Of a stretch of DNA of 64,000 nucleotides, positions 1 through 8,062 are shown in pieces. Within the stretch, counting starts at the first letter, position 1; each line of letters starts with the position of its first letter. A program made the translations under genes and the position numbers. The stretch comes from Desulfobacterales bacterium. Lineage in GTDB: Bacteria > Desulfobacterota > Desulfobacteria > Desulfobacterales > Desulfosarcinaceae. The notes under the pieces were generated by a model that was given only the letters and a program-made list of their open reading frames with translations, searched no databases and was not told the origin of the DNA. The stretch spans positions 1-64,000 of the forward strand of contig JACRDD010000009.1 in assembly GCA_016218685.1 (NCBI GenBank). Direction: 5' to 3'.

Positions 1-5
1 ATGTC

Positions 6-326
6 ATGCCATCCATTGAAAAACACATTGAGGTCAGCACGCAACGAACCGGGAAATCTTATCGTGAAGTACACGAATGGATCGACGATCCCCAGTACAA
101 GAATGAACGCCATGACATCACCCGGGTGCTGGAGTTCAGTCGCATGTTCGAGGAAAAGTTCGGACCGGAAGCAGCCCGCGAGTATATTCAGCACCTGGCG
201 GATGACCTGAACGGCAAATTTAACCACCTGGTGGAGGATGTTCAGGTTTTGGTGGATAAGACGCTGGCCTACTTCGGGGCCTTAAAGCAGCCGTCTGGTA
301 TCAAACAGCAAGGAGAACGATCATGA
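6..326 (+). CDS. hypothetical protein of the chromate cluster (start uncertain, possibly 5'-partial)
   Basis: This is a 106-residue soluble acidic protein with no signal peptide or membrane segment; I do not recognise the family. The frame stays open to the window edge, and only five bases precede the first ATG, so the true start may lie outside. Predicted helices dominate the C-terminal half (motif VEDVQVLVDKTLAYF). Its TGA stop overlaps the ATG of the ChrB-domain gene (ATGA at 323-326), so the two are probably translationally coupled. Position suggests a role beside the chromate genes, but nothing in the sequence shows one. Confidence 0.7.
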   Translation: MPSIEKHIEVSTQRTGKSYREVHEWIDDPQYKNERHDITRVLEFSRMFEEKFGPEAAREYIQHLADDLNGKFNHLVEDVQVLVDKTLAYFGALKQPSGIKQQGERS

Positions 327-754
327 AATGGATCACCCGTTCCCATGTGCACGTGGACCGTGTGGCGTGTCCCTGGCTGATCCGGCGCTTTATCGATTCG
401 GAGGCCGAATTTCTCTTCGTGCCCAAGAGCAAAGTGCTGGAGATCGCCGCAAAAGAGGGTGCCATTGCCTTTGACACGCCGGGGGCCGAACTGCACCACC
501 GCGACCACCTGTGCACCTTCGATGTGATAATAAAAGCCTACGAATTGACCGACCCGGCGCTCCTGCGCATGGCCAGGGTCATCAATGCCGCTGACACCGA
601 CCATCTGGAGGCCGATCCCTTGGCAGCCGGTTTCGAGGCCATCGCCGTGGGGTACGGCCTGCGCTATCCGGACGATCTGGAAAACATCGAACGGCAGTTC
701 GAGGTCTATGATGCCCTTTATGCCTGGTGCCGGTTGGACGTCGCCAAGCAGTAA
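323..754 (+). CDS. chromate resistance protein, ChrB C-terminal domain only
   Basis: The 143-residue protein begins with the ChrB_C signature HVDRVACPWLIRRFID (residues about 10-25) and continues with DTPGAELHHRDHLCTFD and INAADTDHLEADPLAAGF, all typical of the C-terminal domain of ChrB. Full ChrB proteins are about twice this length; the N-terminal half is absent, so this is a stand-alone ChrB_C protein. In this family the domain is tied to chromate resistance, either as a chromate-responsive regulator or as an accessory protein; which applies here cannot be read from sequence. AAGGAG lies 7 bases before the ATG. It overlaps the upstream gene and is followed by an MFS gene 15 bases later, consistent with one operon ending in chrA. 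Confidence 0.88.
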   Translation: MKWITRSHVHVDRVACPWLIRRFIDSEAEFLFVPKSKVLEIAAKEGAIAFDTPGAELHHRDHLCTFDVIIKAYELTDPALLRMARVINAADTDHLEADPLAAGFEAIAVGYGLRYPDDLENIERQFEVYDALYAWCRLDVAKQ

Positions 755-769
755 TCCTGGAGTAAAACC

Positions 770-2035
770 ATGGCCATCGATGCGAACATGACCACCTCAG
801 TCGGCCGGATCTCGGGTTTTCTCGGCCTGCAACGCAGCACCGTCGGCGTGTTGGCCATGGTGGTGCTGGTGGGCATGGGCGAGTACATGGCCGAGCGTTT
901 CCTGCCCATCTACATCATGGCCCTGGGGGGCGGCGCGCTGGCCGTCGGCCTGCTCCAGGCCATGGACAACTTGCTCTCGGCCCTTTACTCGTTTCCCGGC
1001 GGCTATCTCGCCGACCGAATCGGCACCAAGCGTTCGCTGCTGGTCTTCAACCTGGTGGCCATGGCCGGTTTCGCGCTGGTGATCGTGATCCCCAGTTGGC
1101 AAGCAGTGTTGGTTGGCGCGGTGCTTTTTATCTCCTGGTCGGCCATCTCGCTGCCGGCCACCATGAGCTTGATCTACAAGGTGTTGCCTGCCAGCAAACG
1201 CACCATGGGGGTCACCATGCATTCGCTGGTGCGCCGCATCCCCATGGCCCTGGGCCCAATTGCCGGCGGCGTTTTTATCGGTATTTGTGGCGAGCGCGAA
1301 GGCGTGCGTCTGGCCTTCGGCGCGGCACTGGCCATGGCCGTGGCGGCGCTGCTGTTGCAGCAATGGATGATCCAGGAGGATAAGCCGGCGGGCGCCCGAG
1401 GCCCGACGCCGGAAAAAAACCCGCTGAAGCTGCTGCGCCTCATGAACCCGGCCATGAAAAGCCTTTTGGCAACCGACATCCTGATCCGTTTCTGCGAGCA
1501 AATTCCTTATGCCTTTGTGGTCATCTGGTGCATGAAGACCATTGCCGCGCCGGTCTCGGCAGTGCAGTTCGGTCTGCTGACGACCGTCGAGATGGCCACC
1601 GCCGTGCTGGTCTATATTCCCGTGGCCTACCTGGCCGACCGCGGCGGCAAGAAGCCGTTCGTGCTCATGACGTTTGTCTTTTTCACCCTGTTCCCCCTGG
1701 TGCTGCTCTACAGCCGCTCGCTGGAGTGGCTGATCGTCGCTTTCGTGCTGCGGGGACTCAAGGAGTTCGGCGAACCCACACGCAAGGCCCTGATCATGGA
1801 TTTATCCCCGGACGGTTGCAAGGCCGGCATGTTCGGCCTCTACTACCTGATCCGGGATGTATGTGTCGCCGTGGCCGCCCTGGGCGGCGCGGTTTTATGG
1901 CAAATCAGCCCGGAAACGAACCTGATCACGGCGTTCGTCTTCGGCGTCATCGGCACCCTGGGGTTCGCGGTGTTCGGCCGCGACCTGCCGGTGCTTTCAC
2001 CCGTAATTACTAAGGAGGCCCACCATGGCCGCTAA
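770..2035 (+). CDS. major facilitator superfamily transporter
   Basis: This 421-residue membrane protein has about 12 predicted hydrophobic segments and the MFS loop-2-type motif GGYLADRIGTKR near residue 80, with a matching AYLADRGGKKP in the second half. A TGGAG site 7 bases before the ATG supports the start. It follows the ChrB-domain gene by 15 bases, and its last codons overlap the start of a small Cys-repeat protein in another frame. MFS genes of this kind occur beside chrB and chrA in some bacteria, but the substrate is unknown; export of an anion or metal complex is an inference from context only. Confidence 0.88.
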   Translation: MAIDANMTTSVGRISGFLGLQRSTVGVLAMVVLVGMGEYMAERFLPIYIMALGGGALAVGLLQAMDNLLSALYSFPGGYLADRIGTKRSLLVFNLVAMAGFALVIVIPSWQAVLVGAVLFISWSAISLPATMSLIYKVLPASKRTMGVTMHSLVRRIPMALGPIAGGVFIGICGEREGVRLAFGAALAMAVAALLLQQWMIQEDKPAGARGPTPEKNPLKLLRLMNPAMKSLLATDILIRFCEQIPYAFVVIWCMKTIAAPVSAVQFGLLTTVEMATAVLVYIPVAYLADRGGKKPFVLMTFVFFTLFPLVLLYSRSLEWLIVAFVLRGLKEFGEPTRKALIMDLSPDGCKAGMFGLYYLIRDVCVAVAALGGAVLWQISPETNLITAFVFGVIGTLGFAVFGRDLPVLSPVITKEAHHGR

Positions 2036-2204
2036 TAAAAAAAATAGATGGCTGAAGGTATTCTGCCCGGAAGATGCCTGCCTGGCGGAAGAAGAACGCT
2101 TCGACTCGCCGACACCCGCGAAAGCGGAAGAACACAGCGAATGGCTGGAGATCTTCTGTCCCGAGGAGTCGTGTGAAATTGTTTCACCGACCCAACTGCC
2201 CTAA
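2025..2204 (+). CDS. small twin-repeat CPE-x2-C protein
   Basis: This 59-residue frame starts at an ATG 7 bases after a strong AAGGAGG site (2011-2017), inside the 3' end of the MFS gene, which it overlaps by 11 bases. The protein is an internal duplication: RWLKVFCPEDACL at about residues 8-20 and EWLEIFCPEESCE at about 39-51. Each copy has W-L, a hydrophobic pair, then C-P-E-x-x-C. The four cysteines in two C-x4-C pairs could bind a metal or form disulfides. I do not recognise a named family. The strong ribosome site, repeat conservation and chromate-cluster position argue that it is real. Function is unknown. Confidence 0.75.
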   Translation: MAANKKNRWLKVFCPEDACLAEEERFDSPTPAKAEEHSEWLEIFCPEESCEIVSPTQLP

Positions 2205-2213
2205 AAACAAACC

Positions 2214-2242
2214 GGTCGGCCGGGAGGATCTCCCGGCCGACC
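2214..2242 (+). terminator. perfect 13-bp hairpin between small Cys protein and PEP-synthase-like gene
   Basis: GGTCGGCCGGGAG and its exact complement CTCCCGGCCGACC are separated by a 3-base loop (GAT). No T-run follows on the + strand. The A-rich stretch just upstream would give a T-rich tail on the - strand. It may act as a transcription attenuator or partial terminator splitting the chromate cluster, or as an mRNA-stability hairpin. Confidence 0.5.
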
Positions 2243-2331
2243 CAAATGATTGTCACCCGATTGTGAATATGAACCATAGACTTTCTACAATACTCGCGAT
2301 TTGATCACGTAATTTGCCGAGGAGTCTTTGC

Positions 2332-5300
2332 ATGCCCTTATTCAAAAAGAGCATACCCGGCGATGCCTGCCGGCCGCTGCCGAGCATGGATGGCGAACAA
2401 ACCGCCCGCTACCAGCACTTCAGGGCCCTGCTCGAGCACAATCGCACGGCGCTCACCCTGATGGCCGATCTCGAGCAGACCTATTTCGATAACCGGCCCT
2501 TTACGATTCAGGGTGTGGAGCGCGTCTGCAACCAGATGCTTAGCGAAGTAGAAGCCATGGTGCATTCTCTTTCAGGCATGTCGGGCAAAGAGTATAAACA
2601 TCTGGCCATCATGTTAAGCAGCATCCGCCGTTATGCGCGGGATGAACTGGCCGCCGCAATCCACCCGACCACGGACACCTTGACCCTGCCCCTGGACCAA
2701 ATCGAAGGGGGCCATGCCAGGGATGTGGGCGCCAAGGCCGCCAATCTATCGCGGATGCGGCGGGAACTGGCCTTGCCCACACCCAATGGGTTTGCCATTA
2801 CAACGGCCGCCTACCGGCTCTTCTTAAGCGAGACCGGTCTTGGTGCGCAGATCGATGCTGCCCTGGCGGAGCTGTCCGCCGACGATCCAGCGGCCCTGGA
2901 GGCCACCGGCCGCCAGATCCGGGCGCGGATCATGGAAGCCGCGCTGCCGGTCACGATCCGCGCGGCGCTGGCGGAAGCAGTTGAAAAGCTTGCGAATGGG
3001 AACTCTTCAGAGCTGCTTCTGGCCGTTCGCAGCAGTGCCATAGGCGAAGACGGCGAAATCTCCTTTGCCGGTCAATACACCTCGGTCCTGAACGTGCCCA
3101 TAGCGGAGTTGGCTCAGGCCTACCAGCAAGTGGTGGCCAGCAAGTACTCCGCCTCCGCGCTCTCTTATCGCATGCATCATGGCCTGGATGACCGCGAGAC
3201 GCCCATGGCCGTGCTGGTGCTGGCGATGATTCAGCCGCGTATTAGCGGCGTGCTCTACACCGCCGACCCCATTGGAGAAGATCGCGATACCATCCGGGTC
3301 AGCGCTGTTCACGGGCTGGGCGGGGCCCTGGTGGGAGGCGACCTCTCACCGCAGCGCACCTACCGGATCGATAAGCGCGAATCCAGGGTACTAGATATGG
3401 CCGGCAAAGAAATTGAAACGTACTCTTCCGGCGACAGTGCTACCGATGTGGGCTTTCTCCGGGAGCTGCGGGCAGCCGCCATCCAACTGGAAAACCATTT
3501 TCAACGCCCGTTGGATATCGAATGGGCCCTGGACCGGTCGGAGCGTCTTTTCCTGCTGCAGGCACGACCCTTGCTCATCGTGCCGGAAGCGGCCGAAATG
3601 AGCGCTGAGCCCGCCCGTGATTATCCCGGCCATGCGCTGGTCATCGAAGGCGGCAAGTGCGCCGCGAGCGGCGTGGTCGCCGGCCGCGTGCTGGTGTTGA
3701 AGAGCACCGAGACGGACGAGGCCATCCCGCCAATCGAAGGCGACACCATTTTGGTGACCCGCACCGCTTCCACATCGATTACGCCCTGGGTCGGCAAGGT
3801 CAAGGGCCTGATCACCGATATCGGCGGCATCGCCAGCCACCTGGCCTCGGTGGCCCGGGAGTTCGGCGTTCCGGCGCTCTTCGACACCCAAAACGCCACC
3901 GCCTTGCTCAGGGATGGAGAAGAAATCACTTTATGGGCCAGCCGGGCCAGGGTCTACCAAGGCGTCGTGGATGAGTTGACGCGCGGTATGCGGCCCGTCA
4001 AGCGCCCCATCTTCGCTAGCCCGACCCATCTGCGCATGCAGCGCCTGCTGGATCTGATTTCACCCCTGACGCTCACCGATCCCAATTCCCCGGCTTTTGC
4101 GCCGGACAAGTGCCGCAGCGCCCACGACATCATCCGGTTTTGCCATGAGATCTCCGTGCGTGAGATGTTCAGGTTCGGCGAAGCCGCCGGACGGGTGCGC
4201 AACGCCGTGCGTCTGAAAGTGAGCATTCCCATCCAGCTCTTGGCCATGGACCTGGGCGGCGGGCTCTCCAAGGGACTGACCACCTGCCACGAGGTCAATG
4301 CCCACGATGTGGCCAGTGTGCCCTTTCGCGCGCTGTGGCGCGGGCTTTCCCATCCGGGGGTCAACTGGACCAGCACCATCGCCGCGGGTGCCCGCAATGT
4401 CATTTCCCTGATGGCGGGCGGCGCCATGGCCCAGCAGGGCGATCAATTGGGCGGGGCGAGCTATGCCATTATCGCCGGCGACTATCTGAATCTGAATGTC
4501 CGCTTCGGTTATCACTTTGCCATCGTGGATGCCCTGTGCGGAGCGGACCCGGAGCAAAACTATGTGCGCCTGAATTTTGCCGGCGGGGCCGGCGCCTACT
4601 TCGGCCGCTCCCTGCGCCTGCAGTACTTGGCCAACGTGCTGGCGCGCCTGGGATTCGAAACCACCCTCAAGGGCGACCAGATCGAGGCGGTTCTGACCCG
4701 GCTGGAACCATCCGCCATGGAAGAAGCCTTGGACCAACTGGGCCGGCTTTTGGGCACCAGCCGCTTGCTAGACATGGCCCTGAACAGCCCCGATCAGGTG
4801 GCAACCCTGACCGACTCCTTCTTCGAGGGCAAGTACGACATTCTGGAGCCCGAGCGGGCGGACGCACCCGAAGCTTTCCACCTGGTTACCGGCAACTGGA
4901 AGAAGAGTAAAGCGGGCATGGAGCCGGGCGTCTTGCAGGACGGCTCGGATTTTGGCTCCTGGATCTCGGCCAATCTCTCTACGACCATGGGACGCTTCAT
5001 GGGCAAACGCTATCAGGAGTTGCTGGACAACATCGGAGCCTACTACTACTTCCCCTTGGCCATCGCCAAACAGAGCCTCATGGGCGACGGCAGCGCGCGG
5101 GTCCTGGTGAAGCCCCAGGCCGGTCATATTGACCAGGCCGGCGGCCTGGCCTTTGCCATTCGAGACTGGGGTAACTACTTTGTCTTCCGGGTCAACGCCT
5201 TGGAGAATAATGCGATCTTGTTCGAATTCAAAAACGGCAAGCGCTTGGAACGGTTTAGCATCGACACGCTCGTGCGCGCCGGCCAGTGGTATCGGCTGCG

Positions 5301-5496
5301 TGTGGAAACAGCGGGGCGCCGCCTACGGGCCTTCCTGCAAGAGCGGCTGGTGATGGAATACACCGCCGAACGCGATTTGCGGGGGTATGCCGGCCTGTGG
5401 ACCAAAGCCGACTCTGTCACGCTATTCAATGAGTTGGTGCTGGAAGAGGACCCGGGCCAAACACCGATCATGGATATATCCGAGGAGGGCGGATGA
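2332..5496 (+). CDS. PEP-synthase-like (PPDK-type) protein with C-terminal concanavalin-like domain
   Basis: From the ATG at 2332 (GAGGAG 7 bases upstream) this encodes 1054 residues; a TTG 18 bases earlier is less likely. Residues about 130-430 resemble the ATP-grasp nucleotide-binding domain of pyruvate phosphate dikinase/PEP synthase (LLAVRSSAIGEDGEISFAGQ, then ERLFLLQARPLL). Residues about 450-540 are the swivelling phosphohistidine domain, with GGIASHLASVARE placing the candidate phospho-His at 503. The usual C-terminal TIM-barrel PEP/pyruvate domain is not recognisable; instead there is a region starting SAHDIIRFCHEISVREMF shared with the paralogue at 49113-51707. The last 200 or so residues, absent from that paralogue, look like a LamG/concanavalin beta-sandwich (AGGLAFAIRDWGNYFVFRV). 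The true substrate is unknown. The stop overlaps chrA by four bases (ATGA), implying translational coupling. Confidence 0.82.
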   Translation: MPLFKKSIPGDACRPLPSMDGEQTARYQHFRALLEHNRTALTLMADLEQTYFDNRPFTIQGVERVCNQMLSEVEAMVHSLSGMSGKEYKHLAIMLSSIRRYARDELAAAIHPTTDTLTLPLDQIEGGHARDVGAKAANLSRMRRELALPTPNGFAITTAAYRLFLSETGLGAQIDAALAELSADDPAALEATGRQIRARIMEAALPVTIRAALAEAVEKLANGNSSELLLAVRSSAIGEDGEISFAGQYTSVLNVPIAELAQAYQQVVASKYSASALSYRMHHGLDDRETPMAVLVLAMIQPRISGVLYTADPIGEDRDTIRVSAVHGLGGALVGGDLSPQRTYRIDKRESRVLDMAGKEIETYSSGDSATDVGFLRELRAAAIQLENHFQRPLDIEWALDRSERLFLLQARPLLIVPEAAEMSAEPARDYPGHALVIEGGKCAASGVVAGRVLVLKSTETDEAIPPIEGDTILVTRTASTSITPWVGKVKGLITDIGGIASHLASVAREFGVPALFDTQNATALLRDGEEITLWASRARVYQGVVDELTRGMRPVKRPIFASPTHLRMQRLLDLISPLTLTDPNSPAFAPDKCRSAHDIIRFCHEISVREMFRFGEAAGRVRNAVRLKVSIPIQLLAMDLGGGLSKGLTTCHEVNAHDVASVPFRALWRGLSHPGVNWTSTIAAGARNVISLMAGGAMAQQGDQLGGASYAIIAGDYLNLNVRFGYHFAIVDALCGADPEQNYVRLNFAGGAGAYFGRSLRLQYLANVLARLGFETTLKGDQIEAVLTRLEPSAMEEALDQLGRLLGTSRLLDMALNSPDQVATLTDSFFEGKYDILEPERADAPEAFHLVTGNWKKSKAGMEPGVLQDGSDFGSWISANLSTTMGRFMGKRYQELLDNIGAYYYFPLAIAKQSLMGDGSARVLVKPQAGHIDQAGGLAFAIRDWGNYFVFRVNALENNAILFEFKNGKRLERFSIDTLVRAGQWYRLRVETAGRRLRAFLQERLVMEYTAERDLRGYAGLWTKADSVTLFNELVLEEDPGQTPIMDISEEGG

Positions 5497-6812
5497 CGAC
5501 CCAATCCAATGCACAGCCGTCAGCGACGGTTTCTTTTAAAGAGGCCTTGAGATTCTGGACCAAGCTGGGCTTCATCAGTTTCGGCGGCCCGGCCGGCCAG
5601 ATCGCCGTCCTGCACCAGGAGGTGGTCGAACGGCGGCAATGGGTCGATGAGACCCAGTTCCTGCGGGCCCTGAATTTCTGCATGCTGCTGCCCGGCCCCG
5701 AGGCCCAGCAACTGGTTACCTATATCGGCTGGCGCCTGCACGGCACCTGGGGCGGCATCGTGGCCGGATCGCTCTTCGTGATCCCTTCGGTCTTCGTCAT
5801 GCTCTTTTTAAGCTACCTGGCCGTGGCCCAAATCGATGTTCCGGCCGTGGCCGCTGCTTTTTACGGCATCCAGCCGGTGGTGGTGGCGGTGGTCATCGAG
5901 GCGGTGCTGCGCATCGGCAAGAAGGCGCTCAAGCATCGCCTGCTCTACGGTTTTGCGGCCCTGGCGTTCGTGGCCATTTACTTCTTCAAAGTGCCGTTTC
6001 CCTATATCGTGGCCGGGGCGGCCGCGGGCGGGTTGCTGCTCCAGCGCGGGTTGCCGAAAATTTTCTGCAAGGGCGCCTTCGATGCGCAATCCGGCCAATG
6101 CCGCATCGAGATCGAAACCGGCGGCGGGAGAAAAAACGGGGCGCCCTCGTGGGGCCATGCCGCTCGGGTGTTTCTGGTCTGCCTGGGGCTGTGGGCCCTG
6201 GTGGTGGGCACCGTGTGGGGCTTGCGCGGATTCGAAGACACCTTGACCCAAATCGCCCTCTTTTTCACCAAGGCCGCCTTCGTCACCTTCGGCGGCGCCT
6301 ACGCCGTGCTCGGTTACATCACCGCGGTGGCGGTGGGCAACGGCTGGCTCACCGCCCCCCAGATGCTCATCGGCCTGGGACTGGCCGAATCCACCCCCGG
6401 CCCGTTGATCATGGTGACCCAGTACGTCGGGTTCCTGGCGGCCTGGCATCTGCCCGGCGATCTGGCGCCGCTGACCGCCGCCATCCTCGGCGCGCTGTTG
6501 ACCACCTATGTCACTTTTCTACCGTGCTTCTTCTTTATCTTCGCCGGCGCGCCCTACATCGAGGCCATGGCCGGCAACCACCGCATTCAGGCCGCGCTCA
6601 CGGGCGTCACTGCCGCCGTGGTGGGCGTGATCCTCAACCTGGCGGTCTGGTTCGGGCTTAAAGTACTTCTGCCCGACGGCGGCCTCGACCTGTTCGCCCT
6701 GATCGCCGCGGCAATATCGCTGGTGCTGCTCCAGAAGTTCCATTTTCCGGTTCACTACCTGGTGCCCATGGGTGCGGCGGCGGGGGTGATCCTTTCAATC
6801 GGGAAAGATTGA
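5493..6812 (+). CDS. chrA: chromate transporter, two-domain CHR family
   Basis: The 439-residue integral membrane protein has two homologous CHR halves. The N-terminal half carries FWTKLGFISFGGPAGQIAVL and LLPGPEAQQLVTYIGW; the second half repeats the pattern with FFTKAAFVTFGGAYAVLGYI and LGLAESTPGPLIMVTQYVGF. These are the defining motifs of ChrA, the inner-membrane chromate efflux protein. Length fits the long-chain (two-domain) family. It overlaps the upstream PEP-synthase-like gene by four bases and ends the + strand cluster, facing a convergent - strand gene 65 bases away. The ChrB-domain gene at 323 supports a chromate role. Confidence 0.95.
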   Translation: MTTQSNAQPSATVSFKEALRFWTKLGFISFGGPAGQIAVLHQEVVERRQWVDETQFLRALNFCMLLPGPEAQQLVTYIGWRLHGTWGGIVAGSLFVIPSVFVMLFLSYLAVAQIDVPAVAAAFYGIQPVVVAVVIEAVLRIGKKALKHRLLYGFAALAFVAIYFFKVPFPYIVAGAAAGGLLLQRGLPKIFCKGAFDAQSGQCRIEIETGGGRKNGAPSWGHAARVFLVCLGLWALVVGTVWGLRGFEDTLTQIALFFTKAAFVTFGGAYAVLGYITAVAVGNGWLTAPQMLIGLGLAESTPGPLIMVTQYVGFLAAWHLPGDLAPLTAAILGALLTTYVTFLPCFFFIFAGAPYIEAMAGNHRIQAALTGVTAAVVGVILNLAVWFGLKVLLPDGGLDLFALIAAAISLVLLQKFHFPVHYLVPMGAAAGVILSIGKD

Positions 6813-6877
6813 ACTCCTGGATTCGCAACGCGGAAGCGATTGCGAGGCCAATTCAATTTGAGGCACAGCATGTACCA

Positions 6878-7693
6878 TCAATGCCGATTGATGGGCACCC
6901 GCCCAGGATCGCCCACGAACGGCAGGATCAGAAGACGCGGCAGGGACAACTTTCGCGGGTCGCGGAATTGGGCCAGGCCGATCGTCATATCCGTGTGTCC
7001 CTTGGCCGGTTGCGCCTTATAGGTGCCGAACAGGCGGTCCCACCAGGGCAGGTTGAAGCCATAATTGCTGTTGGTTTCCCGGATAATCACCGAGTGATGG
7101 ACCCGGTGCATGTCCGGCGTAACCACCAGCAGCCTGAGTATCCGGTCGACCCTTTGCGGGATATTTAAATTGCTGTGGTTGAACATGGCGCTGGTGTTCA
7201 AGGCCACTTCGAAGATCAGGACAGCCAACGGCGATGCACCGAGCGCGGCCACGGCCGCCAATTTGATAGCTATGGATACGATAATTTCGATGGGATGGAA
7301 CCGTAGCCCGGTGGTCATATCGAAATCAAGATCCGCGTGATGCACCATATGCAGCCGCCAGAGCGCTGGAATAGCGTGATGCAGGACATGCTGCGTATAA
7401 ACCGCGAGATCCAGCAGCACGACACCAATAACGACCTCTATCCAATAGGGGAGGGCCACCTGGTTGAGCAATCCCCAACTGTGCTCGGAGGCGAACAGGG
7501 CCAACCCGATGGGTAGAATAGGGAAAATCAACGCCACGGATAAAGGGTTCAAGGCCACCAGGGTCAGATTGGCAAACCAGCGCCGGGCCTTGGATGTGGA
7601 CAACCGCCTGCGGGGGGCGAGGAGCTCAGCCACGGCCAGCACGGCGAAAGCGCCGAGGAAAGCGCCGACGCGGATGAGCATTTCGGTTTTCAT
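6878..7693 (-). CDS. sterol desaturase/fatty acid hydroxylase superfamily membrane protein
   Basis: From the ATG at 7693 (AAGGAG 4 bases before it; a GTG at 7696 is adjacent) this gives 271 residues with several membrane segments. The histidine clusters of the non-haem di-iron hydroxylase family are visible: HVLHH, RLHMVHHADLDF, an FNHSN motif and DMHRVHHSVIIRETNSNYG. The last matches the family pattern that precedes the conserved W-D-R-L-F-G-T. These ligate the di-iron centre used for O2-dependent C-H oxidation; the substrate is unknown. It lies 37 bases downstream of the small selenoprotein gene and probably belongs to the same - strand operon. An O2-dependent enzyme is notable if the host is an anaerobe. 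Confidence 0.88.
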   Translation of the reverse strand: MKTEMLIRVGAFLGAFAVLAVAELLAPRRRLSTSKARRWFANLTLVALNPLSVALIFPILPIGLALFASEHSWGLLNQVALPYWIEVVIGVVLLDLAVYTQHVLHHAIPALWRLHMVHHADLDFDMTTGLRFHPIEIIVSIAIKLAAVAALGASPLAVLIFEVALNTSAMFNHSNLNIPQRVDRILRLLVVTPDMHRVHHSVIIRETNSNYGFNLPWWDRLFGTYKAQPAKGHTDMTIGLAQFRDPRKLSLPRLLILPFVGDPGRVPINRH

Positions 7694-7730
7694 CACTCTC
7701 CTTCGAAACGACGATCACTTTTTAGAAGTA

Positions 7731-8051
7731 TTAAGATTTTTTGAAAAGACGGCTCAGCATACCCTTTTCCCGCGGCCCGGGTTCGGGCAGCCCCAGTTGG
7801 CGGCGAACGCAAATCTCCACCTCGTGTTCGGAGACATCGGCGCCTTCCACCACGATCTCGTCGCCTACCATGACCGCCGGGGCCACGGGCAGATCCAGCT
7901 CGAAGTACGCGTCGGTCTGGTACTCGGCTTTGGGTTTTGAGACGATATCGATTTCAACCTGGTATTTTGCGCCCAACCTGGGCATCATCTGTTTGAAATG
8001 CTTTCAGGGCTTGCCGTTGGGCTCGTTGAGGAAAAAGCGGACCTTGAGCAT
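7731..8051 (-). CDS. small thioredoxin-fold selenoprotein candidate, in-frame UGA at codon 16
   Basis: Read from the ATG at 8051 (AAGGAG about 7 bases upstream), the frame is 106 codons with one internal TGA at 8006-8004 (codon 16). The context is NEPNGKP-Sec-KHFKQMMP. Without read-through only a downstream ATG (7988) lacking a good ribosome site could be used, and it would drop the first beta strand and redox residue. The rest has thioredoxin/glutaredoxin-like features: alternating strands and helices, a cis-proline candidate in VAPAVMVGDEIVVEG, and a basic tail. Cys homologues would be expected to have Cys at position 16. A SECIS-like hairpin begins 20 bases after the UGA. It starts 11 bases after the rhodanese-DsbD gene, so the two are probably redox partners. 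The family is not named by me. Confidence 0.8.
7970..8006 (-). promoter_or_regulatory. SECIS-like element for UGA codon 16 of the small selenoprotein
   Basis: Downstream of the UGA (8006-8004), TGCCC (7984-7980) pairs with GGGCG (7974-7970) around the five-base loop AGGTT. The loop starts 25 bases after the UGA and has G at its second position. Both match the known bacterial SECIS pattern (short apical stem, small loop with an early G, roughly 16-37 bases from UGA). This is manual folding only. Confidence 0.6.
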
Positions 8052-8062
8052 GATCGTCTCCT

